Below, piece by piece: positions 22,304 to 32,831 of a stretch of 64,000 bases of DNA. A program made the position numbers and the translations under genes. The notes under the pieces are model-generated. The model was not told the origin of the DNA, searched no databases, and saw only the letters and a list, made by a program, of their open reading frames with translations. The first letter of the stretch is position 1. Each line of letters opens with the position of its first letter. Origin of the DNA: Rhexocercosporidium sp. MPI-PUGE-AT-0058 (taxonomy: Eukaryota > Ascomycota > Leotiomycetes > Helotiales); NCBI GenBank assembly GCA_020746875.1, contig JAGTJL010000002.1, positions 3,162,001 through 3,226,000 of the forward strand. The letters run 5' to 3'.

Positions 22304-24290
22304 TTGGATGACGGAAGGGCGGAATTTGGGTAGATGTAGCTGATAGTGCTTTGTAAGGCGTCGATAGTTTGGTGTACTGGAAAAGATTCACCAGTTCTCA
22401 AATGCTGGCGATTGGCTAATGGTGGTTGCTTGGTGGGAGGGTATAGGGCTTAGTGGGGCAGAATGAAGGAAATTTCTTTCCAAGCGAGTGGGTCATGTCC
22501 TAACAGAAAATGGAGTCGCCTTTGCCTTTCCTGGTTACAGGAAATGTGCATCAGAAGAGTTCTTATTGAGTGATGTTTTTTTATGCCTTTGAATCTGGAT
22601 CAATGAGCAACACTGTGTTTGAGTGCAATAGGACAGGGGATGTTATCTTGGTTAGCGACTTGCTGCATTATCTCCGCCACTGGGATGCCAAAGGAGCCGG
22701 ACGTATGTATCATCTGTTCAAAATGCCTCATAAAATAGCTTAAAACTTTCTGTAGTACACGAACTTAACATTCCCTACATGTCAACAGAAATGGTTCGTG
22801 TAAGTTGAATCTGGTTGTGCTTCCTTGCTTGCTTTCGCGTAAAGGCGAGATCTCGCTTAAAATGGTATAGCCAATAAATAAACAAACTGGAAGGGAAGCA
22901 GAATGGCAAAAATGTATATCATCGTCCGAAACTACGACATCGGCAAAGCGATAATTGCTCTCGGCTATCTTGTCTCCTTGATTTTTGGCTTTGTTATAGA
23001 ATGGCGGATATTTGAGAGCATTTTGGAGTAACACATTTTGACAGCCGGGCTAGCTGTTCTGTATAGATTACTGCAGGGTTGAATGATTGTACACCCATTC
23101 GGGACTCAGACCTGCCTCTGAGTACGAGTAAGCTTTCGGACGGGTTTGTTCATCGTCTCTTGTATGTCAAGTGCCCTTCCTTTCTATTGTTCTCAGTCCC
23201 TCAAAGAGGTTGCAGACTCGGTTGAAGCATAAACTTTTGAACGAAAATTATTCTTAGCTATCATGAAGCCTCGCAAGTGCTACTCTCGCCTGAATGAGGC
23301 TTGAGGGAACCAGAAGTCAAAGCTCCATTGCGTGCACGTGACGGGCTTTCAAATTTAGCTTAGAGTTGTGATTAAGAGGAAAAGAGTTGAGTAAAGAGCT
23401 GCCTGTTGCTTTTTGCTGGCAAATAATGCATGTGGAAGCATGCAGAAGTGAGCAGCCTTGACAATCCTAACGTAGAGACATATACATCGGAGTGTTACCA
23501 TACCAGTGCAAATCTTGAAAAAATTATTTACATGGAAGGAAACACGATCCAACGTTGGGTTTAAGAATACTGCAACCACGTTCTGTTGAGATTGGTTTTC
23601 GGCTCTTGCTTGAAAGAAGCTAATGAGATGAGTACACCAGAAGCTGGTTCAACAAACATGGTGACGTGAGGGGGGTATTGCGACAGTGCGAAGGCTGCTC
23701 TAATCGACTTCAGGCAGCCTGAGAAAGACAGGTTCTGACAATGAGAATCGTCTCTCTCAGATAACAAGACGAAGAAAGGATGGAATCGTGATTTCAGTCA
23801 GTCAGGCAGAGCTGCTCCGAAACTAATTTGGCTTTCAGGTCATATGACTAAAGAGATTCCATTCCTTTTTTTCCCCCGGAAAAGACTAGATTCTACACTG
23901 CAGTAAATTTTTTGTGAAACGATGTCGTCCAAGTAGTCTCGCAATGAATTGGTTGGAAGATGAGTGTCAGATATTGAAAATGAAGGCTGTCTTCAATTCC
24001 GAGGCTAATAAACCATGTCGAAATTTCTGGATTCAAGAAACTAGGAATTAAAAAAAGGCACAAGTCTTCTTGAAATTAAATTTGTAGTCATTCTGTCAGT
24101 CCTGAGGCCTGAAAATTTGAAGGGATTGCCTTTTCCGAGTCGCAGTTCTCGAAATTAGTGGGCTATTATTCTGTCCTTTCCCCACGGATCATGGTTTGTT
24201 GATTTGGACAGCGGGAATTATAACAACCTTGATAGAAAATCAGATTCTCGCTGGAGCGGCCGGGAAAACTCGCAGGTGACCCTCATACCT
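22304..24290. other. 2-kb stretch without recognisable genes
   Basis: AT-leaning sequence with only short chance frames between the transposase remnant and the MITE. It may be decayed repeat or accessory DNA, but I can name nothing in it. Confidence 0.4.
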
Positions 24291-24546
24291 GCCTATCGGG
24301 CTGAGTAGGAAGTGGCCGATTGAAGCGAGATGCTACTTTATGACGAATGCGCATTTATTATTTCAACTTTGAAGAAGACACTATATTATCTTCTTATGAA
24401 AATATAACTTGGCTAAATCTTTACAGTATTTACACTAACGATTTTTTTCTTAGAGAGTTGTGCATCGAGACGTAATGTGCTGAGCGTACTGACTTTGGTA
24501 TTCTGCTTGTGCCTTAATCGGCCACTTCCTAGTCAACCCGATAGCC
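24291..24546. mobile_element. MITE-like element with imperfect 31-bp terminal inverted repeats
   Basis: The left arm 24291-24321 (GCCTATCGGGCTGAGTAGGA...) and right arm 24516-24546 are reverse complements at about 27 of 31 positions, enclosing about 194 AT-rich bases with no coding capacity. TA dinucleotides lie just outside both arms (CATA|CCTGCC and ATCG|TATG), which would suit a Tc1/mariner-type TA target duplication if the true ends extend slightly further. Likely a non-autonomous DNA transposon. Confidence 0.6.
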
Positions 24547-25597
24547 TGCATCGTATGTTTGTCTTGGGCCATAATAAAGTCTCAACCTTTCTATCTTCTC
24601 ACTAGACCTTGATTCGCTGAGATATGCATCTCGCCGGCGTACAGGAAGTTTGAATACTGCCAAGAAAGACGGCGAGAACACCGAGCCAATGGTTCCGATT
24701 CAATTAGACCGAACACACCCGAGCTGCCTCCACATCCTTCAGAGCGAGAACTTGGGATCCACCCCATGGGGCAGAAGAGGCGACATCACGGCCTCTGACG
24801 GCCAATTGGTTCCCCTCAGTTTATCTCAAGCGACTAGTCGCAACACTTTCCGACACAATAATGAACGGAAACTTGCAGATCGTGTTTGCTGGCTCACTTG
24901 GCAAAGCTTTCCAGAAAACCTCTCGACTTTCTGTCAAACACTTGGCCTGTATGTCTATTACTAGACTTCAATTAGTCAGGAACGGCAACCTGTCAACAGA
25001 TAACCTAAGTCAAGATTTACAAACACACAGGAACCAAGCTTGGATTTCTTCAAATTCAAAAGAGAATGCACCTTTCATATCAGTGACCAGCTAACAACTG
25101 GTTGCACGCAGTAAACTTCACATTCGGTTGGTTCTCCGGGCAGCCAAGGGTTGGCTGCATCCCCAAGGCTCTAAGATCTGGGCGAGGATTACACAGCAGC
25201 GGGGAAAATGGAGAATTTCCGCATTGTCTTCAATAAGCGCCTTGTCAAAGCCATGATAAGAAATCATTCCACAATTCATTTCGTTGAGAGAAATCATGCC
25301 CAAGAAACGAGAAAACCAGCCCAGGACACGAGAAAGCTACAGCATGAGATGCGGTTCAGCTGCCGTGGTACCCCCCAGATGCCAAGGTGGGGCACCTGGG
25401 CATGGCGGGGTCTTAGCCATGCAAGACATGTGAGGACATGTTACGCCCCCTTCCCCCCTCCCCCCTCCCCCTCCCCCACCCGCATTGTGGTTGTCGTGAC
25501 ATTGTATAAGACGGGGAAGATATCCCACTTGAAATTTGCTGCTTGTCGATCCCTTACCATCCTCTCTCTGAAGAGTTCCTATATCCTCATTACTAGA
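24547..25597 (+). promoter_or_regulatory. upstream region of the allantoate-type permease
   Basis: No convincing gene. It contains GATAA-type motifs (25000-25004 and GATAAG at 25255-25260) that could bind AreA/Gln3-type nitrogen GATA factors, which would suit a nitrogen-source permease. There is a perfect 8-bp inverted repeat GCAGCCAA/TTGGCTGC (25140-25158), and a strong polypyrimidine tract (25445-25482) about 120-150 bases before the start codon. The regulatory role is inferred only from motif and position. Confidence 0.35.
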
Positions 25598-27674
25598 ATG
25601 GCCTCCGAGACGACAAATAATCTGGCTTCGGACATGCAATTGAAGCAAGTCACCAGCCTCGATGGCGACGAGAAGGCAGATACTGTCTTCGTTGAAGACG
25701 TACCCACTTACGACACATTACAAACGAAGCGGCTGCTGAGGAAAATCGATTGGCATCTCATTCCATTCCTGTCTTTGCTCTACCTCCTCTCCTTTCTCGA
25801 GTAAGTGGCCTAGAGGACGTCGAAGTACTTCATCTAATCTTGTACACAGTCGTACCAATATTGGAAATGCCAAACTCTTTGGTCTCGAGTTGGCGATTGG
25901 CCTTAAAGGCAAGGAGTATAACACAGCTCTTTGTAAGTCTCCCTCTGAGGACATTTGATCGACACTTGCTGATAGATTGACCGTTTAGCTGTGTTTTGTA
26001 AGTCTCGTCAACCGACCATCGATATTTTTCAAGTCCTGATGCGTACTTTCAGTCGTGACATATGTCTTGTTTGAAGTTCCTTCCAATATGTAAGTTACTA
26101 TTCTTCAGCGTCTGAATATCCAGCTGACATTTCTAGGGTTCTGAAACGATGGAGAGCAGTATGCTATGAATCAACCGTTGAAAGAGACAAAAATTAATCA
26201 TCGTTTAGTCTATGTGGTTCCCAATCATGATGCTTGCATGGGGAATTACCATGACCCTCACCGGCTTGGTCACAAACTTTCATGGACTTGTCATTGCCCG
26301 AATTTTCCTGGGTGTCGCAGAGGCTGGTCTCTTTCCCGTAAGCCGAATCTCTCCTCAAGCCGACAACCCAAAGCTCACAGTAACAGGGTGTCAACTACTA
26401 CATCACTCTCTGGTACTGCCGTAGAGAATGCGCATTCCGTGCTGCAATCTTCTTCTCTGCCGCCACTGTCGCTGGTGCCTTTGGAGGTCTCCTCGCACGC
26501 GGAATCAACGAAATGGACGGTCTAGGAGGAAAGGATGGATGGGCTTGGATCTTCATCCTCGAAGGCCTGCTTACTGTTATTGTTGCAATTATTGCTTTCT
26601 GGGCGATGGCCGATAGTCCAGCAACAGCATCATTCTTGTCTGCCGAAGAAGCCAAGGAGGTGTCTCTTCGATTAAGTCACGACAACGATGATCTTTCGTC
26701 CCACTACGACGCAAAGTTCATGAAAGCCGCGTTTGCTGACTGGAAGATTTGGGTCCAATCTGTCGCCTATATTGGAATCCTTGTGCCTTTGTACTCTTTC
26801 TCGCTTTTTTTGCCATCTATCATTCGCGCCATGGGTTACTCCGATGCCATGTCACAGTTGCTCACTGTTGTAAGTACCTCTTTTTGAATCAACAAGGATG
26901 TTTCTAACCCTGCTTCTAGCCACCCTACGTCCTCGGCTGCATTTTCACAGTCCTCGGTGGCTTCTACAGTGATCGATTGAATAAGCGAGCAGTGTGAGTT
27001 TCAAGATATAGAATCATTGTCGAAATATTGGACTAACCATATAAAGTTTCCTCGGTGGCTACTGCTGCTCAGCCATCGTTGGCTACGTTCTCCTCCTTTC
27101 GACAGACACCCCAGCCGTTCAGTATATCGGTACCTTTTTAGCTGCCTGTGGAGTGTAAGTCATTGCCCAACCCCGGAAATGCCATCAGATTCTAACGCAT
27201 TCAGTTATCCCATGATCCCAATTATGGTTATGTGGAACGGAAACAACATTGGTGGCTCGACAAAGCGAGGAGCTGGTATCGCAATTCAAATCGCTTTTGG
27301 AAACTGTGGAGGTGTCATCTCGTCGTTCATGTGAGTCAAAGCTGCCCGTTTCTACCCTTTAGAAGAAAACAAAGTTTCTGATTTCCCATAGCTACCGTAA
27401 CCAGGATAGGCCAAGATACTTCCTCGGACACGGTGTTTGCCTGGGGTAAGTTTTCTCCCTTTCTGCAGAAGCATTCCACGACAATGTCCTAACGTGTCTC
27501 TATAGCTTCCTTTGCATGTCATTTATGCTCATTGTTTTCCAATGGTTTATCCTAGGAAAGATCAACAAGCAGAGAGATGCAGAGCATCCCCACCCTAACG
27601 ATTACACGTCCGAGATGAAGAGGGCCGAGATGGATAGTGGAGATCAAGCCAGCTTTTTCAGATACACAAGATAG
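25598..27674 (+). CDS. MFS permease of the allantoate/nicotinate (Dal5/Tna1) family
   Basis: Twelve exons join to a continuous 498-residue frame: 25598-25800, 25850-25932, 25989-25997, 26053-26089, 26137-26158, 26209-26337, 26387-26869, 26920-26993, 27047-27154, 27205-27330, 27392-27445 and 27506-27674. The third exon is only 9 nt. The N-terminus is hydrophilic. KIDWHLIPFLSLLYLLSFL then DRTNIGNAKL is the classic opening of anion:cation symporters of this family, followed by FEVPSN, GLVIARIFLGVAEAGLFPG, the GKDGWAWIFILEGLLT segment and C-terminal helices ending in a hydrophilic tail. These transporters import small anionic nutrients such as allantoate, nicotinate, tartrate or pantothenate at the plasma membrane. 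The substrate cannot be told from sequence. The gene is intact, unlike its accessory neighbours. Confidence 0.88.
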
Positions 27675-27782
27675 ATACAGAAAATGACAACTTGTTGTTT
27701 GGGTACGTGTTTCTAGATCCCAGATAGATAGTAGGTGAATACAACAAGAAAATCTTACTCTGCAAGGACTACCAACACATAC

Positions 27783-28810
27783 CTAATCAAACTCGCTTAA
27801 ACCTTGTTTTGTCGTTCTCGCTTCTTCCCGAACATCCTTTATGTTTCCTTCCACTCCCTCTGAGCCAACAGTTACTGTCCCAATTTCTACCAGGCGTCTC
27901 CATGCTCCGAGAACATCCATCAGCCGCAGATCATGTCTCCCAAAGTATGGGCAATGGTAAAAGTTAACACGCGTGAACAATATCGTTTCCCCGTCGGATT
28001 CGGATTTCATTCTCAGCGCTTGATGTCGTCGATGAGGAATCCAAAATATCGTTCCCAGGAGGAGGTTCCTCTATTGCAGCTGTTTTTCTTTCTTGGCTTC
28101 TTGGCCGCCCCTCTTGCTAAAATCAAGTGTAGAGCGGAACCTTTGTCAACTTCGGGTTAAATACGCTCGAATGGGTCGCTGGGCTCAAAAGCAACTTCAA
28201 CCTGGACACCTCTAGTTTCCATCATCAGAGCCCTCTTTGAGCTGAACTTGACGCCACCCTGCGCGTAGTTCAGGTACGAGATACAGACCAGCCCTCCGGT
28301 TGTCCAATAGATCCCCGAAACCACTCTTCTGCCATTCGAGTGAGAAACTGCTCCACTATTTGATCCAATGAATGAAAATAATAGAATTGGAATCTTATAC
28401 CACTCGTTTATGTCTCTTCGAAGATCAATTACTGCTTTTCGCCGGTCTGGGAGGTAACGGCTTGAATGATACCACATTGGAAGAACTCTCCCTTAAGTTG
28501 GAAGGCACCTAGCTCGTCCTTGAAGATGGAGAAAGTGTGCTTTGTCACCGATTGAATCTGACATTAGACGATGGTGAGATACTATTTCTCAAGAGAAGCG
28601 TCAAAAAAGTGTGCAATGCCTTGGCAACGGATGAGCCCTTTTCTCAAGTCGCAACTTTGCTTTCCGAACGTACAGATATTCCTTCGAGGAATACCTTGAC
28701 TGGCTTGATCGCGATAAGTTCCTCAAGTAGCTCAAAATTGGCTAGCATGATGACGATCACTAAATCACCTCAGCCGACACAAATTACACCATCGAAAGGC
28801 CTCGTTTAGA
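27783..28810 (-). pseudogene. unrecognised minus-strand coding remnants
   Basis: Several short minus-strand frames look coding-like but do not connect: about 28788-28680 (an alpha-helical stretch with LANFELLEELIAIKPVKVFLEG), 28477-28157 (106 codons, with IYWTTGGLVCISYLNYAQGG near the end) and 28010-27783. Stops and frame changes separate them. I do not recognise the family. They may be fragments of one broken gene, or chance frames in the downstream flank of the permease. No function is proposed. Confidence 0.25.
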
Positions 28811-29260
28811 TGGAGCGGCGAAATGTTGCCAAATAAATGGTAGGCAGGTTGGATGAAGGTCGCTTGCAGGCTTGGGTGGTTTGTTGGATCGAGGCAATAA
28901 AACATTCTTATAATGAATGATTGGACTTGATTTGAATTCTAAAGAAAGGAGGAAACATTCCTCCAAATAACGGATCTAAGGCCGGTACAGGTATTTAGAA
29001 AATGATATGGGTAATTCTCCGTGCTTGTCTTCGCAAGGGAGCCTCTTAACATCATGCATTAAACCTAGACCGAGTAGGCTCATTGGGAGGGCTTGTGTCG
29101 TGCAACCACACCATTTCACTTACTCAGAGCCTTACAATAAAATATAACAGAAAGGTTGACTTCGAGAAGATTCTGCCGTATTTACTCTCTCTGCCTCTTC
29201 CTTCGTTCATCAATACAGGATATTCAAGCAGTGCTCTGAACATTGCATGGGCAGTGCAAG

Positions 29261-31137
29261 ATGGCCGAAATACTTGGGGTCGGCATTAGCGTCGCATCGC
29301 TTGCCAGTCAAGTCGCTGACAGTCTCAATAAAGTCATCACATTTTGCGATTCCATCCACGAGGCTCCAGCTGATATCCATTGGCTTGTGTGTGAGCTACA
29401 CACACTTACTGACATCATCTCAATCATCCAAAATATGATCGAAACGAATGAGATTCCAGAAACCCTTGAGCCTACTTTGCAGAGCGCCTTGAAACGCATC
29501 ATGCATGACTCAGCTACTCTTTCTATTCTCTGCTCTGAGCTGGATCGGAAGTTGAAGTCTGAAAGGAAATTTGTTCGCACCTGGGCTCGTATGCAAACGG
29601 TTTTCTCGGAGAAGAAACTTGCGCTGCTGAAATTTCGTCTGGAAGGCGGGAAAGGAGGCCTGCAGCTGTTGCAAAGCTGCATAATCATGTTTGTTAAGTT
29701 AAATCATTAGTACCAAAGTGTTATAAGCTGATGAGGATGACTAGAGAGAAATTGACAACCTAGAGTCATTGGCTCGTCAAACACCGAAAGCCCTGGGCCA
29801 TTACTGGGAGAGAGGGGGACTAGACAGCCATCTGACAGTTGATGATGGCTTAGGTGAACCCTTAGTTGTACCACTCGAGATTTGTTCGAGCCCACAGGTA
29901 ATTTCAAGTTTTCTGTAAAGACTGTAATGGTCAATCTCTGAAGGGTGAATTAGGATATTGTCTCCTTGCTTGGCTTAAAATACAAATCTAGGACACTTCC
30001 CGGGCTGTCCCAAATTCGACAAGGACATATCGCTATATTTGACTGGAGCCAGAATTTCAAAGTCGATGCTAAGAATTGGGAGTTGGTTGTAAAACCTGGC
30101 GGTCGAGTTAAAATCGCATTTCTCATGAGCACTTGGTATGGTTTGTTATGAACCAAGTGTGTGCGTTGCTTCAAACCGTATAATGACCATGTCTCTGACC
30201 TCGGGTTCAATAAATGGTAAATTAAAATGTCTCATCACTTTGACACGTTCTCCTGTGCTGATAGGGTACCAGTTTCTCTTGCGGGCTGGAAGTGCTGAGG
30301 GTTGAACCCGGAGCAATTCCTTTCGAAACAGCTGATATTTCAATTGGACTTAGGGATGACCAATATCGAGACTATCAGTTATCTACGCGAGAGAAAAAGT
30401 CCTCGGTGAAGAAGCATTATCCTACCTTGAATAAGCCAGTGATGACAAAGCTCGTCAAGGGCGATCGCTACGAGAACCCCCCGATCGATATGATCTGCAA
30501 GCGAATTGTCATCAAGTGGGAACCAATATATAATATCGTTCATCGATATCTCTACTGTCGTTGTGTGATTCGAAAGTCAACGCCTTCGACTATCGAGGAA
30601 GAACAGACCTTCCTTGTCTGGGCCGATTGCCCGCGGCACGACCTGGGGAGCGCATCTCACCAAGACTATGGTGACATTGATTATCACCAGGACTCGTACT
30701 TTGAACCATTCGGAGGTTATAGTGTCTTCCAAGGGTTCGTGTATTGTTGCTTTCCAAACATATACCTGCTTTTGGGCAGTGAGAAATTCCTGCCAGCAAA
30801 AGACCATGACAAGGCTCTCAAAGCCGTCGACGGGAAATTTGCGAGAGACTTCCAAGGGGTAAAGGACTTGCTCTACAATTACTGCTACGAAATCAATGAT
30901 AGACTTGAAAATTCCGGTGTTGAATTGCCCCAGCGTGAAGCAGAATACGTTACGGTCGAACGACTGCGGAGGCGGGAGAAGATGGAAAAAAGCCTAGGAT
31001 GGGGGCTTTATGATGGCGATTTTAGCCTGTCCGTAGATCAGACAGAGTCATTGTATAATGGTACGATGATGAAAGAGGTCAGAGATATAATAGCTGGGAA
31101 ATGGGGCGGGAAAGCTCACTGGGCAGTTAAGAACTGA
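29261..31137 (+). pseudogene. SesA/Helo-like N-terminal domain plus ubiquitin-like-fold protein, disrupted
   Basis: Exon 1 (29261-29692) begins MAEILGVGISVASLASQVAD and reads as a SesA/Helo-like helical N-terminal domain of the kind found on fungal STAND and prion-signalling proteins. Introns 29693-29744 and 29898-29953 link it to exons 29745-29897 and 29954 onward. These match the ubiquitin-like module that often follows such domains in ascomycetes (VDDGLGEPLVVPLEICSSPQ, then IAIFDWSQ and NWELVVKPGGRVKIAF). The frame is stopped by TGA at 30149-30151. After it a CVRCFKP segment and an intron-like gap (30217-30264) do not join cleanly to the long final frame (about 30265-31137), which has a Tyr/Arg-rich region of unknown family. 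I therefore call it broken by at least one stop and probably one frameshift. The N-terminal domain is clear; the rest is less so. Confidence 0.6.
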
Positions 31138-31292
31138 CTGGTAGCCAAACATCAAAAGATTTGGAATGGCAACTGGAAGGAGGCCAATGGAGAAGAAAAA
31201 GAGACCGAGAACATCACGAGCCGATTTCCAGAAATTCAAAGCATTTTTTTGAAATTTGTTCATCATAATCCCCCTGCTTGACCTTCGGACTT

Positions 31293-31682
31293 TTACTTGC
31301 CCTGCTCGACCGGCATTGCCAATTCCCAGACCTTCTCAAACCTCCCTTCCTCATCCCTCTCAGCCATGAACATCAACTCAATCCTCTTCTCCTCCTCTTC
31401 TCCGATCTGAATATCACAAGTCATCCTCACCGCTATCTTCTTCCCTTCCTGAACTAGCATATCGACTGGTGCAACCCATTTCTTGCAGTTGGCACGGAAG
31501 AAAGTGACTTTGCCAACTGCTTGTTCGAAGTTCGTGACTCCTCCTTGGGCTTGTAGACGGTGGTATTTGGGAGACATGGTCGCTTCGCAGTAAGCGCGTG
31601 CTTTTGAGGGGTCTCCGATAAATGCGCCGTTGAGCCAGGCTTCGAAAGATTGAGGGGTGAGAACTTGTGGTGGTGCTGACAT
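31293..31682 (-). CDS. NTF2-like (SnoaL-type fold) small protein
   Basis: A single exon of 129 residues, starting MSAPPQVLTPQSFEAWLNG. An upstream in-frame extension is possible but has no better start. The pattern of an N-terminal helix (FEAWLNGAF), then aromatic and charged beta-strands (KVTFFRANCKKWVAPVDMLVQEG, IAVRMTCDIQI, RIELMFMAE, KVWELAMPV) is that of the NTF2-like/SnoaL-like alpha+beta-barrel. Such proteins are small enzymes or ligand carriers and no catalytic residue can be assigned here. It stands alone between the SesA remnant and a MITE. Confidence 0.6.
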   Translation of the reverse strand: MSAPPQVLTPQSFEAWLNGAFIGDPSKARAYCEATMSPKYHRLQAQGGVTNFEQAVGKVTFFRANCKKWVAPVDMLVQEGKKIAVRMTCDIQIGEEEEKRIELMFMAERDEEGRFEKVWELAMPVEQGK

Positions 31683-32199
31683 GCTTGTGATGAGGTAGGG
31701 TTGAATAATGTGTAATTTCCCATAAACTTGACGAGTTTGGATCAAAGCAGAAGAGCGTTAGTTTATGAGGTATTGTTATTGGATCTGTGAGAATGTGACA
31801 ATGTGGAAATGTTGTTTCTTGACCGGAATCTCGACGCCTCCCAACCTTCTCTGCCACGTGACCATGCGCCGCTTTTACTCAGGACAACTCAGGCCCGGCT
31901 CAGTTTCAGCTTTAGTCTGTTTAGATCTGCTGACCCATCTCACTAGAAATCGCCAAACTTTAATGAGGAGCCCGAAAGGCCCCATTCCCAGCCAGAGGTT
32001 CCAAATAGGTTCTCTCGTTTATTGATGGGGTCTTCGACAAGTCCTCGAGAATTGCCCTCTACTGCCACAGGTGTACCAAAGACAGGGCATCATGCCTCAG
32101 GCACCCAGAGCTCAGCTCAGTTCCCACACCTCATAAACTTCGTATAAGGACAATTTCCGCAGAGCCAGTGATTCCTCGAATTATATAAGATTGGCTTCA
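31683..32199. other. upstream region of the NTF2-like gene
   Basis: About 500 bases with no convincing coding sequence; it presumably contains the NTF2-like gene's promoter. The MITE begins at its right edge. Confidence 0.4.
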
Positions 32200-32450
32200 T
32201 AACGTAGGTGGTATGCCAGCGGTTCCCGTAAACGAGCGGTTCCGTGCCCCAATTACCCAATCAGAACGCTCAACTGGCGAAAATACTCCACGAAAACATT
32301 AATAACTCAACGAATTTTTCTTATAGAACTCTAAGAACAAAACAAAAGTTGCTGTTATTTCTTATATCTATCATTAAAGCTAGATCGCCTGCCTTAAATC
32401 GCAAATGGAACCGCTCGTTTACGGGAACCGCTGGCTTACCACCTACGTTA
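32200..32450. mobile_element. MITE with 44-bp, nearly perfect terminal inverted repeats and TA ends
   Basis: The arms 32200-32243 (TAACGTAGGTGGTATGCCAG...) and 32407-32450 are reverse complements at 43 of 44 positions. The element is 251 bp, begins and ends with TA (consistent with a Tc1/mariner/pogo-type target duplication), and has an AT-rich centre. A plus-strand frame through it (32244-32471) is short and starts with GTG; I do not treat it as a gene. It lies about 380 bases upstream of the F-box gene. The near identity of the arms suggests fairly recent insertion or selection on the ends. Confidence 0.8.
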
Positions 32451-32831
32451 GAGGAAATTAGTTTTATATAATGATATCATTAAAACTATGTAAAAATCCT
32501 TAACTCGCCAAAAGTATTAGAGATCCCAGCGTTTGATTAGTAGCCTACCCCGGACTTTACCGATCCCTAGTTAATCCCAACTTTATCCGTTCCATGAGAT
32601 GATATCACAAGCCTGACCCATCATTTATTCGCTAAATTATTTTATTACCCGGGTACGAGTATCATGACCACGTAACCTCTTATTTTTACTTTTGAACCAT
32701 TTTCGAAAGTAATTGTTTCCAACGAGCGCATGCTTTTCATACCAGAGGTTTCACCCAGGCTTTAGATCCTACGCTGCTGGCTATTCGCTTCTCAAACCGC
32801 CAAAACAACGATTAGCTGGTGAATCGGGATT

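Noticed and set aside
24650..24964. 104-codon plus-strand frame upstream of the permease
   Set aside because: No recognisable motif, no good start and overlapping frames of similar length; probably chance.
10000..31000. Secondary-metabolite cluster (MFS transporters, HET, hydrolase together)
   Set aside because: No PKS, NRPS, terpene cyclase or tailoring-enzyme set is present in the window.
32244..32471. 75-codon frame inside the MITE
   Set aside because: Starts with GTG, lies within the element and runs through its terminal repeat; not a transposase.
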